A DNA stretch of 64,000 nt from Marivibrio halodurans (GCF_017963645.1 NZ_JAGMWN010000001.1:372001-436000), one strand, 5' to 3'. Numbered from the stretch's first letter, positions 20,693 to 29,279 are shown. Program-made: numbers and translations. The notes: generated from the letters alone by a model not told the origin.

Positions 20693-20772
20693 TTCCAGCG
20701 TCTCTATTCAGAATCCCATGCCATCACAATGGCACGTAAACACATGAATTAGAATGTATAAGATTCCATAGT

Positions 20773-20796
20773 TTGACTGAAAAGTCATTCAGTGAA
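20773..20796. promoter_or_regulatory. BetI-type operator upstream of the FAD-oxidoreductase operon
   Basis: TTGACTGAA (20773-20781), six bases and TTCAGTGAA (20788-20796) form an inverted repeat with eight of nine positions matching. It has the same 9-6-9 design as the site at 28447-28470. It lies about 85 bp before the first oxidoreductase start and is probably the binding site of one of the three BetI-type regulators. Confidence 0.65.
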
Positions 20797-20878
20797 CTGG
20801 ACAGCGTCACCCCGCGCGCCTAGACTGGCCGCGGATTTCATGGGGCCACCGCCCCTTCGCGAAACAGGAGGTTCAGGC

Positions 20879-22471
20879 GTGAAACGCTATGACGCCATCG
20901 TCATCGGCGCCGGACATAACGGCCTGGCGGCCGCGGCCTATCTGGCGCGCGGCGGGCTGGAGGTTCTGGTGCTGGAACGGCGCGACGCGATCGGCGGCGC
21001 GGCGATCTCGGAGGAACGGCATCCCGGGTTCACCTATTCCTCCTGTTCCTATGTCTGCAGCCTGCTTCGGGCGGAGATCATGCGCGATCTCGACCTGCCG
21101 AAGCATGGGCTGAAAATCATCCCCTACGGCACCACGGCGTGCCTGATGCGGGGCGGCGATCGTTTCGCGATGTATCCGGACGCCGACCAGACCCGGCGGG
21201 AAATCGCGCGCCATTCCGCCCGCGACGCCGATGCGTTCGACGAGTTCATGCGCGACCTCTATCGCCAATGCCGGGCGATCCGCCCGCTTCTCCTGAAGAC
21301 GCCACCGGACCCGACCAGCTTCAAGCCGCGCGACATCAAGGGCCTGCTGGAGATCGGCCGCGCCTTCGGTCAGTTGGACGAGGACGCGCTCTATCAGGCG
21401 ATGCAGTTCTGGACGATGAGCTGCGGCGATTTCCTCGACCGCTATTTCGAATCCGACGTGGTGAAGGGGGCGCTGGCCGGGGGATCGATCATCGGCACCG
21501 CGCTCGGCCCTTATTCGCCGGGCAGCGCCTATGTGCTGCTGCATCATGTGATGGGCGATCTGGACGGCCATGTCGGCGCCTGGGGTTTCGCCGTGGGCGG
21601 CATGGGCGCGATCAGCAAGGCGCTGGCCGGCGCCGCGCGCGAGCATGGCGCGGAAATCCGCACCGGTGCGGAGGTGTCGGAGATCTTGATGCAGGGCGAC
21701 CGCGCGGCGGGCGTCGTGCTGGCCGATGGCGAGGAGGTGCGCGCGCGCACCGTGGTCTCCAATCTCGACGTGAAGCGCACCTTCCTCAAACTCGCCCCGC
21801 GCAAGCATCTGCCGGGCGCGTTCGTGGACCAGGTGGAACGGTTCAAGATCCGGGGATCGTCGGGCAAGCTCAATATCGCGCTCGACGCGCTGCCGGACGT
21901 ACCGGCGCTGCGTCACGATCCGAAGCTGATGCGCGGCGGGCTCAATGTGGGCGACTCGCTCGAATACCTGGAGCGCGCCTATGACGACTGGAAGAACGGT
22001 ACCTGGTCGAAGAAGCCCTATCTCGACATCTTCATCCCCTCGACGCTGGATTCCTCGATGGCGCCACCGGGCAAGCATTATATGTCCGTCTTCGTGCAAT
22101 ATGCGCCCCCGACACTCGCCGACGGCCCTTGGACGGCGGAGAGCCGGCAAGCCTTCGGCGATACCGTTCTGGACACGATCGAATCCTACATGCCGGGTTT
22201 CCGGAAGCTCGTGCTCGACGCCTGGGTCCGCACCCCCGCCGATATCGAGGCGGAAGTCGGCCTGACCGAAGGAAACATCTTCCAGGGCGAATTGACGCTC
22301 GACCAGCTTCTCTTCAACCGGCCCGTGCCGGGCTATGCCCAGTACCGCTCCCCCATCCGGGGGTTCTACATGTGCGGCTCCAGCACCCATCCGGGCGGCG
22401 GCGCCATGGGCGCGCCGGGCGCCAACGCGGCGCGCGAGATGCTGCACGACCTGAAGCGGAGGGCCGCATGA
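20879..22471 (+). CDS. FAD-dependent oxidoreductase, phytoene-desaturase/PYROXD2 type (first of pair)
   Basis: This 530-aa flavoprotein opens with a Rossmann dinucleotide motif VIGAGHNGLAAAAYLARGG (residues 8-26) and closes with the second FAD motif MCGSSTHPGGGAMGAPGANAA. That pair is typical of the phytoene-desaturase-like amine oxidoreductase group. It would remove hydride from a C-N or C-C bond of a small substrate; the exact reaction is unknown. It starts at GTG 20879 behind CAGGAGGTTCAGGC. It is coupled to a second, divergent copy by an ATGA overlap, then to the GcvT-like gene, which suggests the pair feeds one-carbon units to folate. Confidence 0.8.
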   Translation: MKRYDAIVIGAGHNGLAAAAYLARGGLEVLVLERRDAIGGAAISEERHPGFTYSSCSYVCSLLRAEIMRDLDLPKHGLKIIPYGTTACLMRGGDRFAMYPDADQTRREIARHSARDADAFDEFMRDLYRQCRAIRPLLLKTPPDPTSFKPRDIKGLLEIGRAFGQLDEDALYQAMQFWTMSCGDFLDRYFESDVVKGALAGGSIIGTALGPYSPGSAYVLLHHVMGDLDGHVGAWGFAVGGMGAISKALAGAAREHGAEIRTGAEVSEILMQGDRAAGVVLADGEEVRARTVVSNLDVKRTFLKLAPRKHLPGAFVDQVERFKIRGSSGKLNIALDALPDVPALRHDPKLMRGGLNVGDSLEYLERAYDDWKNGTWSKKPYLDIFIPSTLDSSMAPPGKHYMSVFVQYAPPTLADGPWTAESRQAFGDTVLDTIESYMPGFRKLVLDAWVRTPADIEAEVGLTEGNIFQGELTLDQLLFNRPVPGYAQYRSPIRGFYMCGSSTHPGGGAMGAPGANAAREMLHDLKRRAA

Positions 22472-24033
22472 CCACCGGCAACGCGAAACATTATGATGCC
22501 ATCGTCATTGGCGGCGGGCACAACGGCCTCGTCGCCGCCGCGCTGATGGGGCAGATAGGCAAGCGCACGCTGCTCATCGAGGCATCCGCCGAGCTGGGCG
22601 GCATGGCGGTCCACGCGCCGGCCATCGGGCGCCTGTCGGAGACGGTGGTCCGCGCCCTCGCCCTGGACCGGCACGGCCTACGCTTCCGCACACGTTCCCT
22701 GGCGACGGAGATCCTGCGGGAGGGGACCTCCCCCCTCCCCCTCCAGCCCGACGACCCGGCGGCGACACGGCAAGCGATCCACGCGCTTTCCCCGGCCGAC
22801 GCGGAGGCTTGGCCGCATTTCCAGCAACGCATGGCGCGGCTGGCCGCCGGCCTCGCCCCCTTCCTGGAGCGCACGCCGCCGCGCCTAAGGCTCGACGATT
22901 GGGGGGAGCGCTGGGAGCTCGCCCGGCTCGGCTTCGCGGTGCGGCGCATGGGGCGGGCCGACATGCGCGATCTGTTGCGCATCCTGCCCCTCAATGTCGC
23001 CGATCTGGCGGAGGAGGTGTTCGAGAGCGATGTGCTGCGCGGGCTCCTTTCCTTCGACGCGGTGCTCGGCAACCGGATGGGCGCGCGCTCCCCCAACACG
23101 GTCTTTCCGCTGCTGATGCGCCATGCCGGCGGCGCGGGCTGCCGGCCCGGCACGCAGGCCGTTGCGGAAGGCGGCACCGCCGCCCTGATCGACGCGTTGA
23201 GGAAGGCGGCGGCCTCCCATGGCGTCGAGATCAGGACCGATGCCCCCGTCGCCCGCATTCTGGTGGAGGACGGCCGCGCGACGGGCGTCGAACTGACGGA
23301 CGGCGGGACGATCCGGGCTGGAACGATCCTGTCATCCGCCCATGCGGGAACGACGCTTATCGACCTGGTCGGGCCGCGTCATCTGGATACGGACTTCACG
23401 CGCGCGGTGCGCCATGCGCGCGGCGCCGGCGTGACGGCGCATCTGATCCTCAACCTCTCCGCGCCGCCGGCGGGGGGCGATCCCGACACCCTCGCCACCA
23501 CGCGCCGTGTCCACGCGCCAAGCATCCAGGCGGTGGAGCGCGCCTTCGACCGCGCGAAATACGGTGAGTTGCCGGAGGACCCGCCCTTCGAAGTGACCGT
23601 CGTGAACGAGGGCGAGGGGCACGCCCGCGCCCATGCGCTGATCCAATACGTACCCGGCGACTTGAAGGACGGTGACTGGAAGACGGAACGGGACGCCTTC
23701 ACCAAGCGCCTCGTCGCGCGGATCGAGGATCTGTGCCCCGATCTGGCCGGACGGGTCGAGGGCGCGCACCTCGCCACGCCCGCCGACATCGCCGCGCGCC
23801 ACCGCGCGCCGGGCGGCCATTGGCATCATCTGGAAACGGGATTGGATCAGGCCTTCATGCTGCGCCCGGTCCCCGGCTGGGCCCAATATCGAACGCCGAT
23901 AGAGGGCCTCTTCCTCTGCGGGGCGAGCACCCATCCGGGCGGCTGGATCAGCGGACAACCCGGCCTCAACGGCGCGCGCGCGGCGCTCGCCGCCGAGAAG
24001 GCGTCCGGCAAGGTGAAGGGAGAAGCCGCATGA
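22468..24033 (+). CDS. FAD-dependent oxidoreductase, phytoene-desaturase type (second of pair)
   Basis: This 521-aa paralogue of the preceding protein has the FAD motif VIGGGHNGLVAAALMGQIGK (residues 12-31) and the C-terminal LCGASTHPGGWISGQPGLNGA. The middle regions of the two proteins differ considerably, so the copies have probably specialised, possibly as subunits of a heteromer. It overlaps the genes on both sides (ATGA at each junction), so the three are translated together. The adjoining GcvT-like gene suggests a sarcosine- or dimethylglycine-oxidase-like outcome in which the methyl carbon goes to tetrahydrofolate. Confidence 0.8.
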   Translation: MTTGNAKHYDAIVIGGGHNGLVAAALMGQIGKRTLLIEASAELGGMAVHAPAIGRLSETVVRALALDRHGLRFRTRSLATEILREGTSPLPLQPDDPAATRQAIHALSPADAEAWPHFQQRMARLAAGLAPFLERTPPRLRLDDWGERWELARLGFAVRRMGRADMRDLLRILPLNVADLAEEVFESDVLRGLLSFDAVLGNRMGARSPNTVFPLLMRHAGGAGCRPGTQAVAEGGTAALIDALRKAAASHGVEIRTDAPVARILVEDGRATGVELTDGGTIRAGTILSSAHAGTTLIDLVGPRHLDTDFTRAVRHARGAGVTAHLILNLSAPPAGGDPDTLATTRRVHAPSIQAVERAFDRAKYGELPEDPPFEVTVVNEGEGHARAHALIQYVPGDLKDGDWKTERDAFTKRLVARIEDLCPDLAGRVEGAHLATPADIAARHRAPGGHWHHLETGLDQAFMLRPVPGWAQYRTPIEGLFLCGASTHPGGWISGQPGLNGARAALAAEKASGKVKGEAA

Positions 24034-25247
24034 CGACCGCCACCGCCACCACCATGAGCCCGGCGCAGACCCAGACACCGATGCTGCCGCGCGGCCCGAT
24101 GCTGAAGCGCAGCCCGTTCCATGAGCGGCTCGCCGCCCTCAACCTCGCCAACGCGTGGGAAGCATGGCAGGGTTATACGACCGCCAGCCTGTTCTACGAT
24201 GCGGAGGACGAATATTTCGCGATCCGCACCGGCGCCTCGCTCTACGACGTCTCGCCGATGCTGAAATACCGCATCGCCGGACCGGAGGCGGAGGCCGTCG
24301 TCGATCGCCTCGTGAGCAAGCGGATCGACAAGCTGAAGCCCGGCCGCGTCACCTACGCCCCCTGGTGCGACGCGCGCGGGCGGGTGATCGAGGAAGGCAC
24401 GATCTTCCGCCTGTCCCCGACGGAATTCCGCATCAACTGCGCGGAACACCAACTCGCCTGGTTCTCGGAGACCGCGCACGGTTTCGACGCCCAGGTCGAG
24501 GAGGTGACGGAGGAAATCGCGGGCCTTGCCCTGCAGGGACCGACATCGAAGCAGGTTCTGGCCGATATCGGTCTGGCGGAGGCGGCCGCCCTACCCTTCT
24601 TCGGCATCGGTACCTTCAAGGGTGCGGGAGGCTATCCGGTAACGGTGAGCCGCACCGGGTTCACCGGCGATCTGGGCTATGAACTCTGGGTGGCGCCGGA
24701 GCATGCCCTGCCCCTGTGGGACGCGCTGATGGCGAGAAGCGATCTTCACTATCTGCGGCCGATCGGCTCGCGCGCGCTCGACGTCGCGCGGATCGAGGCC
24801 GGGCATATCCTGATCAATGTGGAGTTCGTCGGCGCCCGGCATGCCATCCGCCCCTCGCAGACGCGCACACCGTCGGGGCTGGGGCTCGACTGGGCGGTCG
24901 ATCTGGCGAAGCCGCATTTCAACGGCCGCCGCGCCCTGATCGCCGAGCGCGAGGCGGGCGGGCCGAAGCGCCGCCTGGTCGGCCTCGACGTCACGGGACG
25001 CAAGCCGGCGACGGGCGCCTATCTCTATCATCGCGGGCGGGAAGTCGGCCAAGTCACCTCCGCCACATGGTCGCCGATCACCAAGCGCAATATCGCGCTG
25101 GCTACCGTCGAGGCGCGATACGCAACCGAGGGCACGGTGCTGGACGCCGAAATCTACTATATGAAGGAAGTAACCCAGGGGAAGGTCGACGCCGCCGCGA
25201 CGATCGTCCCCCCGCGCTTCTATCAACCCGGCCACCGGCGCGGTTGA
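24030..25247 (+). CDS. GcvT-like aminomethyltransferase (folate-binding)
   Basis: This 405-aa protein is of the glycine-cleavage T family, which also forms the folate domain of dimethylglycine and sarcosine dehydrogenases. An N-terminal tail of 45 residues is followed by the GcvT core: GASLYDVSPMLKYRIAGPEA, then AGLALQGPTSKQVL, SRTGFTGDLGYELWV and ARIEAGHILINVEF. The C-terminal barrel has SATWSPITKRNIALA. It probably transfers a one-carbon unit from the flavoprotein imine to tetrahydrofolate. The start is ATG 24030 in an ATGA overlap with the second oxidoreductase. This lies in a catabolic cluster, separate from any gcvHP genes. Confidence 0.85.
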   Translation: MTTATATTMSPAQTQTPMLPRGPMLKRSPFHERLAALNLANAWEAWQGYTTASLFYDAEDEYFAIRTGASLYDVSPMLKYRIAGPEAEAVVDRLVSKRIDKLKPGRVTYAPWCDARGRVIEEGTIFRLSPTEFRINCAEHQLAWFSETAHGFDAQVEEVTEEIAGLALQGPTSKQVLADIGLAEAAALPFFGIGTFKGAGGYPVTVSRTGFTGDLGYELWVAPEHALPLWDALMARSDLHYLRPIGSRALDVARIEAGHILINVEFVGARHAIRPSQTRTPSGLGLDWAVDLAKPHFNGRRALIAEREAGGPKRRLVGLDVTGRKPATGAYLYHRGREVGQVTSATWSPITKRNIALATVEARYATEGTVLDAEIYYMKEVTQGKVDAAATIVPPRFYQPGHRRG

Positions 25248-25263
25248 GGGGAAAGAACCCACG

Positions 25264-26502
25264 ATGCAGCAGGACCGCCCGCCGGGGTTCGAGCCCTTTC
25301 CGCATCCGCCCGTCGCCGCCGAGGCGGAAACGGGCTTGAGCGCGCGCCAACGCCGGCGCGGCCTGATCGCGGTGTTGGCGAGCCTGCTGGCCGCGGGCCT
25401 GACCTTCGGCACCTCGATCCCGCTGCTCGCCCTGCTGATGGAGCGGGATGGGGTCTCCACCACGATGATCGGCCTCAACTCCTCCATGCCGTTGCTGGCG
25501 ACGATCCTGATGTCGACGGCGACGCCGTGGATCGTGCGGCGGCTGGGTGTCATCCCGACGCTGATGGCGGGAATCGTGCTGATCGTGGTGGGTTTCCTGG
25601 GCATGGCGGCCTTCCGCTCGCTGGAGGCTTGGTTCGTTCTGCGTTTCCTGGTCGGTGTCGGCATGTCGGTCCATTGGGTGATCAGCGAAACTTGGCTGAA
25701 CAGCGCGGCGAAGCCCGGCAATCGTGGCCTTATGGCCGGGCTCTACGCCGCCCTGATGGGGATCGGTTTCGCCGGCGGCCCCGCGATGCTGACCATCCTG
25801 CCGATCGACGGCTGGACGCCCTTCCTGGTGATCATCGGCTTCGTGGCCCTGGCGGCCGTGCCGATCCTGTGGGCGGCGGGCGCGGCCCCGCGCCTCGACC
25901 TGACGAGCGAGAGCGGACGCTGGTCCGCCCTGCGCCTCGCGCCGACGATCTTCCTAGCGATCTTCGTTTCCGGGCTGGTCGATACCGCGATGCTCTCGCT
26001 CCTGCCGATCTATGGTCTGCGTCATGGCTTGGCGCAGGAGGAGGCGGTGCTGCTTCTTTCCGTCGCGGTGGCGGGGACGGTTGTGCTGCAGGCCCCGCTG
26101 GGGCTTCTCGCCGATCGCGTGAACCGGCGCGCGCTGCTGCTCATCGTCGGGACGGTGGGGCTGGCTGGCGCCCTTCTGCTTCCCCTCGTCCTGGCGGAGA
26201 CATGGCTGCGCTGGCCGCTGCTCTTCATCTGGGGCGGGACGGTGGCCGGGCTCTACACTGTGGCGCTCGCCGATCTCGGCGCGCGGTTCGAGGGGGGTGC
26301 GCTGGCGGCCGCGAACGCCCTCTTCGTCATGAACTACTGTATCGGAAGTCTGCTCGGCCCGTCGGTCGCGGGCAGCGCCATGGACGCGGTCGGGCCGGAC
26401 GGATTCGTCCTGACGGTTTCCACGGCGCTCGGCCTGTTCCTGGCGATCGGGGTCGCGCGGACGCTCTGGATGCGCGGCCGGCGGCCACGGGCCCCGACTT
26501 GA
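25264..26502 (+). CDS. MFS transporter
   Basis: This 412-aa major-facilitator protein has about 12 hydrophobic spans. The loop 2-3 motif is seen near TPWIVRRLGVIPTLMAG and again in the second half as GLLADRVNRRALLLIVG. The first helix, LIAVLASLLAAGLTFGT, follows a 30-residue cytoplasmic start. It ends the plus-strand catabolic operon, 16 bp after the GcvT-like gene. It resembles the YcaD-type subgroup and may import or export a cluster substrate or product. It converges on the Rieske gene with a 44-bp gap in which I see no clear terminator. Confidence 0.85.
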   Translation: MQQDRPPGFEPFPHPPVAAEAETGLSARQRRRGLIAVLASLLAAGLTFGTSIPLLALLMERDGVSTTMIGLNSSMPLLATILMSTATPWIVRRLGVIPTLMAGIVLIVVGFLGMAAFRSLEAWFVLRFLVGVGMSVHWVISETWLNSAAKPGNRGLMAGLYAALMGIGFAGGPAMLTILPIDGWTPFLVIIGFVALAAVPILWAAGAAPRLDLTSESGRWSALRLAPTIFLAIFVSGLVDTAMLSLLPIYGLRHGLAQEEAVLLLSVAVAGTVVLQAPLGLLADRVNRRALLLIVGTVGLAGALLLPLVLAETWLRWPLLFIWGGTVAGLYTVALADLGARFEGGALAAANALFVMNYCIGSLLGPSVAGSAMDAVGPDGFVLTVSTALGLFLAIGVARTLWMRGRRPRAPT

Positions 26503-26546
26503 TCCGACTCAATCCGGGAGCCCGCGGGCCGTCTACCGCCGACGCA

Positions 26547-27743
26547 TCACCCCGCCGCCGCCAGCTCCGCATCCCGCGCGGCGACCGTGCCGGGCGCCGG
26601 CGCCACGGTCAGCGTCGTGACCGGACAGGCCGCGCGCACGCGGTCGTGCAGTTCCTTCACCCCGTCCTCGTAGATCGAGAGGGGGCCTGGATTATAGCCA
26701 TGGCTGCGCAGGCCCTTCTGGACCCGTTCGCTGAGCCACCGGTCCTCCGCCAGCACCATGCGGTTGATGCGGTCGTTGAGATAGCGCAGCACCCGCATCT
26801 CCCGCCGATCGTCCGCCTGCCCGTAGAGGCCGAGGCGAACCTGACAACGCCCCTGCCCCAGCGGCAGGATCTGGAAGAAATCCATGCTGTCGGGATAAAC
26901 GTCGATGCCGTGGTTCGGCAGCATGCTGAAGAATTGCCAGGTGCTCCGCTTCTCCTCCGGCAGGTGGGTCAGCACCTTCGGCGCCAGATCCTGATACATC
27001 CGCTCCACCCAATTGGGGGACGGACGATCCTTATGCCGGCTGACGCTGCCGCCGATGCCGAAGCTGTTGCCGAAGCCACCCATGCCGCTATCCAGCATCC
27101 GGTGATAGCCCGGATGGCCCATCGGGATGTGATAGTTCTCCTGGTTATTATCTACGGCCGTCTTCCAGTCGCAATTCCAGACCTGATCGATCATGGGCCG
27201 CACGCCGACCATGGTCTCCGGCCGGTAGGGCTCGATCAGCTTGGCGTAATCGCCCCACATCTCCGCGAGGCTCGGCCCCTCGCCCGCGACGCGCACGAAG
27301 ACGAACCCGAGGAAAACCTCGTGCTCCACCGTGTTGAGGCCGAAGCAGTTCTTGTCCAGGCCGGGAAAAGTGCTCTCCGCCGGGACACCCGCGAGACGAC
27401 CGTCCAGCGCATAGGCCCAGCCGTGATAGGGACACAGCAGACGCCGACGCAGAGTGCCCCGCCCGTCCAGCAGCTTCGCCCCGCGATGGCGGCAGACATT
27501 ATGGAAGGCCCGGATCGTGCCGTCGGCGTCGCGAACGATGGCGATGGAATCGCGCATCAGGTCGAACACCATGTAATCGCCCGGGTTCGGCACGTCGTTC
27601 TGATGACAGGCGACCTGCCATGTTCCGAGGATCAGCCGTTCATATTCCAGCGACAGCAGTTCCGAGTTGTCGTAGGTCCAGGCCGGCAGACCGTGGACCG
27701 CCTCGCGCCGGACATCGGCGTTCTCGGGATCGCGAATGCTCAT
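26547..27743 (-). CDS. Rieske non-heme iron oxygenase, CntA/GbcA-like
   Basis: This 398-aa ring-hydroxylating-type oxygenase alpha subunit has the Rieske 2Fe-2S cluster at Cys84, His86 (CRH) and Cys104, His107 (CPYHGW). The mononuclear iron site is in DNNQENYHIPMGHPG with His203 and His208. The bridging residue is Glu200 rather than the Asp of naphthalene dioxygenase, a feature reported for carnitine and glycine-betaine monooxygenases. It probably hydroxylates an N-methyl or C-N carbon of a quaternary amine, releasing formaldehyde or an aldehyde. No reductase gene is nearby, so electrons must come from a general ferredoxin reductase. Its start overlaps the TetR gene upstream (ATGA). Confidence 0.87.
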   Translation of the reverse strand: MSIRDPENADVRREAVHGLPAWTYDNSELLSLEYERLILGTWQVACHQNDVPNPGDYMVFDLMRDSIAIVRDADGTIRAFHNVCRHRGAKLLDGRGTLRRRLLCPYHGWAYALDGRLAGVPAESTFPGLDKNCFGLNTVEHEVFLGFVFVRVAGEGPSLAEMWGDYAKLIEPYRPETMVGVRPMIDQVWNCDWKTAVDNNQENYHIPMGHPGYHRMLDSGMGGFGNSFGIGGSVSRHKDRPSPNWVERMYQDLAPKVLTHLPEEKRSTWQFFSMLPNHGIDVYPDSMDFFQILPLGQGRCQVRLGLYGQADDRREMRVLRYLNDRINRMVLAEDRWLSERVQKGLRSHGYNPGPLSIYEDGVKELHDRVRAACPVTTLTVAPAPGTVAARDAELAAAG

Positions 27744-28426
27744 GATGCCGCTCCTTCTCGTGATTGCTCCTCGTCATGGCCCGGGGCCACATGCCATCTC
27801 GGCTCGTTCGGAAAGACCGTCGCCAGATAGCTGATCGCCAAGTCCCGCGCGGCCGCCCGATCGAACGACCGGCCCGCGACCAACGCATCCTGCCAAAGCC
27901 CGTCGATCAGCCCGCCCAGGCCGCGCGCCAGCGCCTCCGCCGCGCGCCCTTCATTCCGCGCGCCGGTTCCGGCGAGCATCCGCCGGCACAGAGTCAGAAG
28001 GTCGGCCTGAAACACCGCATCCGCCTCCCCCACCCGTTCGAGATAGAGGCGCCGTGCCTTTGCCTCCCCCCAAAAGGCGGTCCAAACGGCGATAGCGTCC
28101 GGCGCGCTTATTCTGGGGTCGAGCGATATGTCGATCAGCCGTTCCAACGCCCGGGCCGGATCGTCACCGGCCTCCATGAGGACCCGGCGGCGCGCGCCCT
28201 CGAACATCGCCACCACATGATCCAGCGCCGCCAGCAGCAGCGCGTCCTTGCGCGCGAAGTGAAAGGTGACGGAGCCAGGCGAGATACCGGCCCGGCCGGC
28301 CACCCGTTCCATGGTCGTGCCGGACAGCCCCTGGCGCGCGATCACCCAGAGGGTGGCACCCAAGATCCGTTCACGGTTCACGCGCGACCGGGTTTCCCGA
28401 CCGGCCCCTGGGGTGACATTCGCCAC
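27740..28426 (-). CDS. BetI-like TetR-family regulator (paralogue 2)
   Basis: This is a 228-aa repressor. The HTH is visible as TMERVAGRAGISPGSVTFHF around residues 37-56. The ligand domain has AIAVWTAFWGEAKARRLYLE, the BetI-type stretch shared with the other two paralogues. It starts at GTG 28426 with GGAG eight bases upstream, and its stop overlaps the Rieske gene start, so regulator and oxygenase form one transcript. The operator-like site at 28447-28470 lies immediately before it, suggesting autoregulation and control of the Rieske gene. Confidence 0.85.
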   Translation of the reverse strand: MANVTPGAGRETRSRVNRERILGATLWVIARQGLSGTTMERVAGRAGISPGSVTFHFARKDALLLAALDHVVAMFEGARRRVLMEAGDDPARALERLIDISLDPRISAPDAIAVWTAFWGEAKARRLYLERVGEADAVFQADLLTLCRRMLAGTGARNEGRAAEALARGLGGLIDGLWQDALVAGRSFDRAAARDLAISYLATVFPNEPRWHVAPGHDEEQSREGAAS

Positions 28427-28446
28427 GATATGCTCCGGGCTTGAAA

Positions 28447-28470
28447 TTGACTGAATATACGTTTAGCGAA
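28447..28470. promoter_or_regulatory. BetI-type operator before the TetR-Rieske operon
   Basis: TTGACTGAA (28447-28455), six bases (TATACG) and TTTAGCGAA (28462-28470) form a partial inverted repeat with the 9-6-9 spacing seen at 20773. The site is 21 bp upstream of the TetR start, so a bound repressor would block transcription. Confidence 0.55.
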
Positions 28471-28549
28471 ATCATCTAAAAAAGTCAACCACGGGGGCGG
28501 CGCAACAAACCAACCCACTGTTTCTTCTAGGTTTAAAGGAACGTGGTCG

Positions 28550-29185
28550 TCAGACTTCGAAATGCCTGGGGAACAGCGATGCGAGAAACGCCTTCGCATT
28601 GGCGAGGGCCTCTTCCCGTTTCATCTCCTTGGGATAAAGCAGAACCTGGAGCCAGAGCCCGTCGATCACGGCTTCCAAATTGCGTGCGGCGACCTTGGGG
28701 ACGATTTCGTCATAGCCGCCCGCCGCCGCCAAGTCGGCGCACAGATTTTCCAAGCGTTCGCGCCGGTGATCGTCATGGGCGCTCTGGATCGCCAGATAGG
28801 TCGGCCGGTGCCTTGCCTGCCCCCAGAAGGCGAACCAAACCGCCACCTTCCGGCGCGAACAGACGGCCGGCGCGAAATCCGCGGCAACGACGGCCGACAA
28901 TCGTTCGGCCGGGTCCGGTCCGGCCTGGTCGAGCGCACCCTGCCAATGCACTTGATGCTCATCGGCCAAGGCGCGCAGCGTCTCCGCATAAAGCGCTTCC
29001 TTGCTGACGAAATGGAAATTGACCGTGCCGTGCGAGAGACCCGCTTCCTCCGTCACGCTGTTAAGGGTGGTACCGGACAACCCCCGTTTCGCGATCGAGG
29101 ATATGGTCGCTTCGATCAACTCCCGCCGACGTGCCTCGCGGACACCGCCGCGTCCCGCTCCAACCGTATCACCGCGTCGCGCCAT
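28550..29185 (-). CDS. BetI-like TetR-family regulator (paralogue 3)
   Basis: This is a 211-aa repressor close to BetI. The HTH is TLNSVTEEAGLSHGTVNFHF and the ligand domain has RKVAVWFAFWGQARHRPTYL. I start it at ATG 29185; an in-frame GTG at 29203 would add six residues. A perfect 14-bp palindrome (29212-29225) stands just upstream. Unlike the other two it is not co-transcribed with an obvious enzyme gene here, so it may be the true choline/betaine regulator or a master regulator of the island. Confidence 0.85.
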   Translation of the reverse strand: MARRGDTVGAGRGGVREARRRELIEATISSIAKRGLSGTTLNSVTEEAGLSHGTVNFHFVSKEALYAETLRALADEHQVHWQGALDQAGPDPAERLSAVVAADFAPAVCSRRKVAVWFAFWGQARHRPTYLAIQSAHDDHRRERLENLCADLAAAGGYDEIVPKVAARNLEAVIDGLWLQVLLYPKEMKREEALANAKAFLASLFPRHFEV

Positions 29186-29211
29186 CAGGCCGGCCTTCAC
29201 CACACATTAAC

Positions 29212-29225
29212 TGACTGATCAGTCA
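29212..29225. promoter_or_regulatory. Perfect palindrome upstream of TetR paralogue 3
   Basis: TGACTGATCAGTCA is a perfect 14-bp palindrome. It uses the same half-site letters (TGACTGA / TCAGTCA) as the 9-6-9 sites but without the six-base spacer, so it may be read by paralogue 3 only. It is placed about 27 bp before the ATG, as expected for an autoregulatory operator. Confidence 0.65.
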
Positions 29226-29279
29226 AATTTTAGGGGCCGGCATATTCCAACGTCAAGCATGCACCGGACGGCGACCGGA

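Noticed and set aside
25527-27830. Plus-strand reading frame of 767 codons spanning the MFS and Rieske genes
   Set aside because: It reads out of frame through the MFS gene and antisense through the Rieske gene; both true genes have complete catalytic or membrane motifs.
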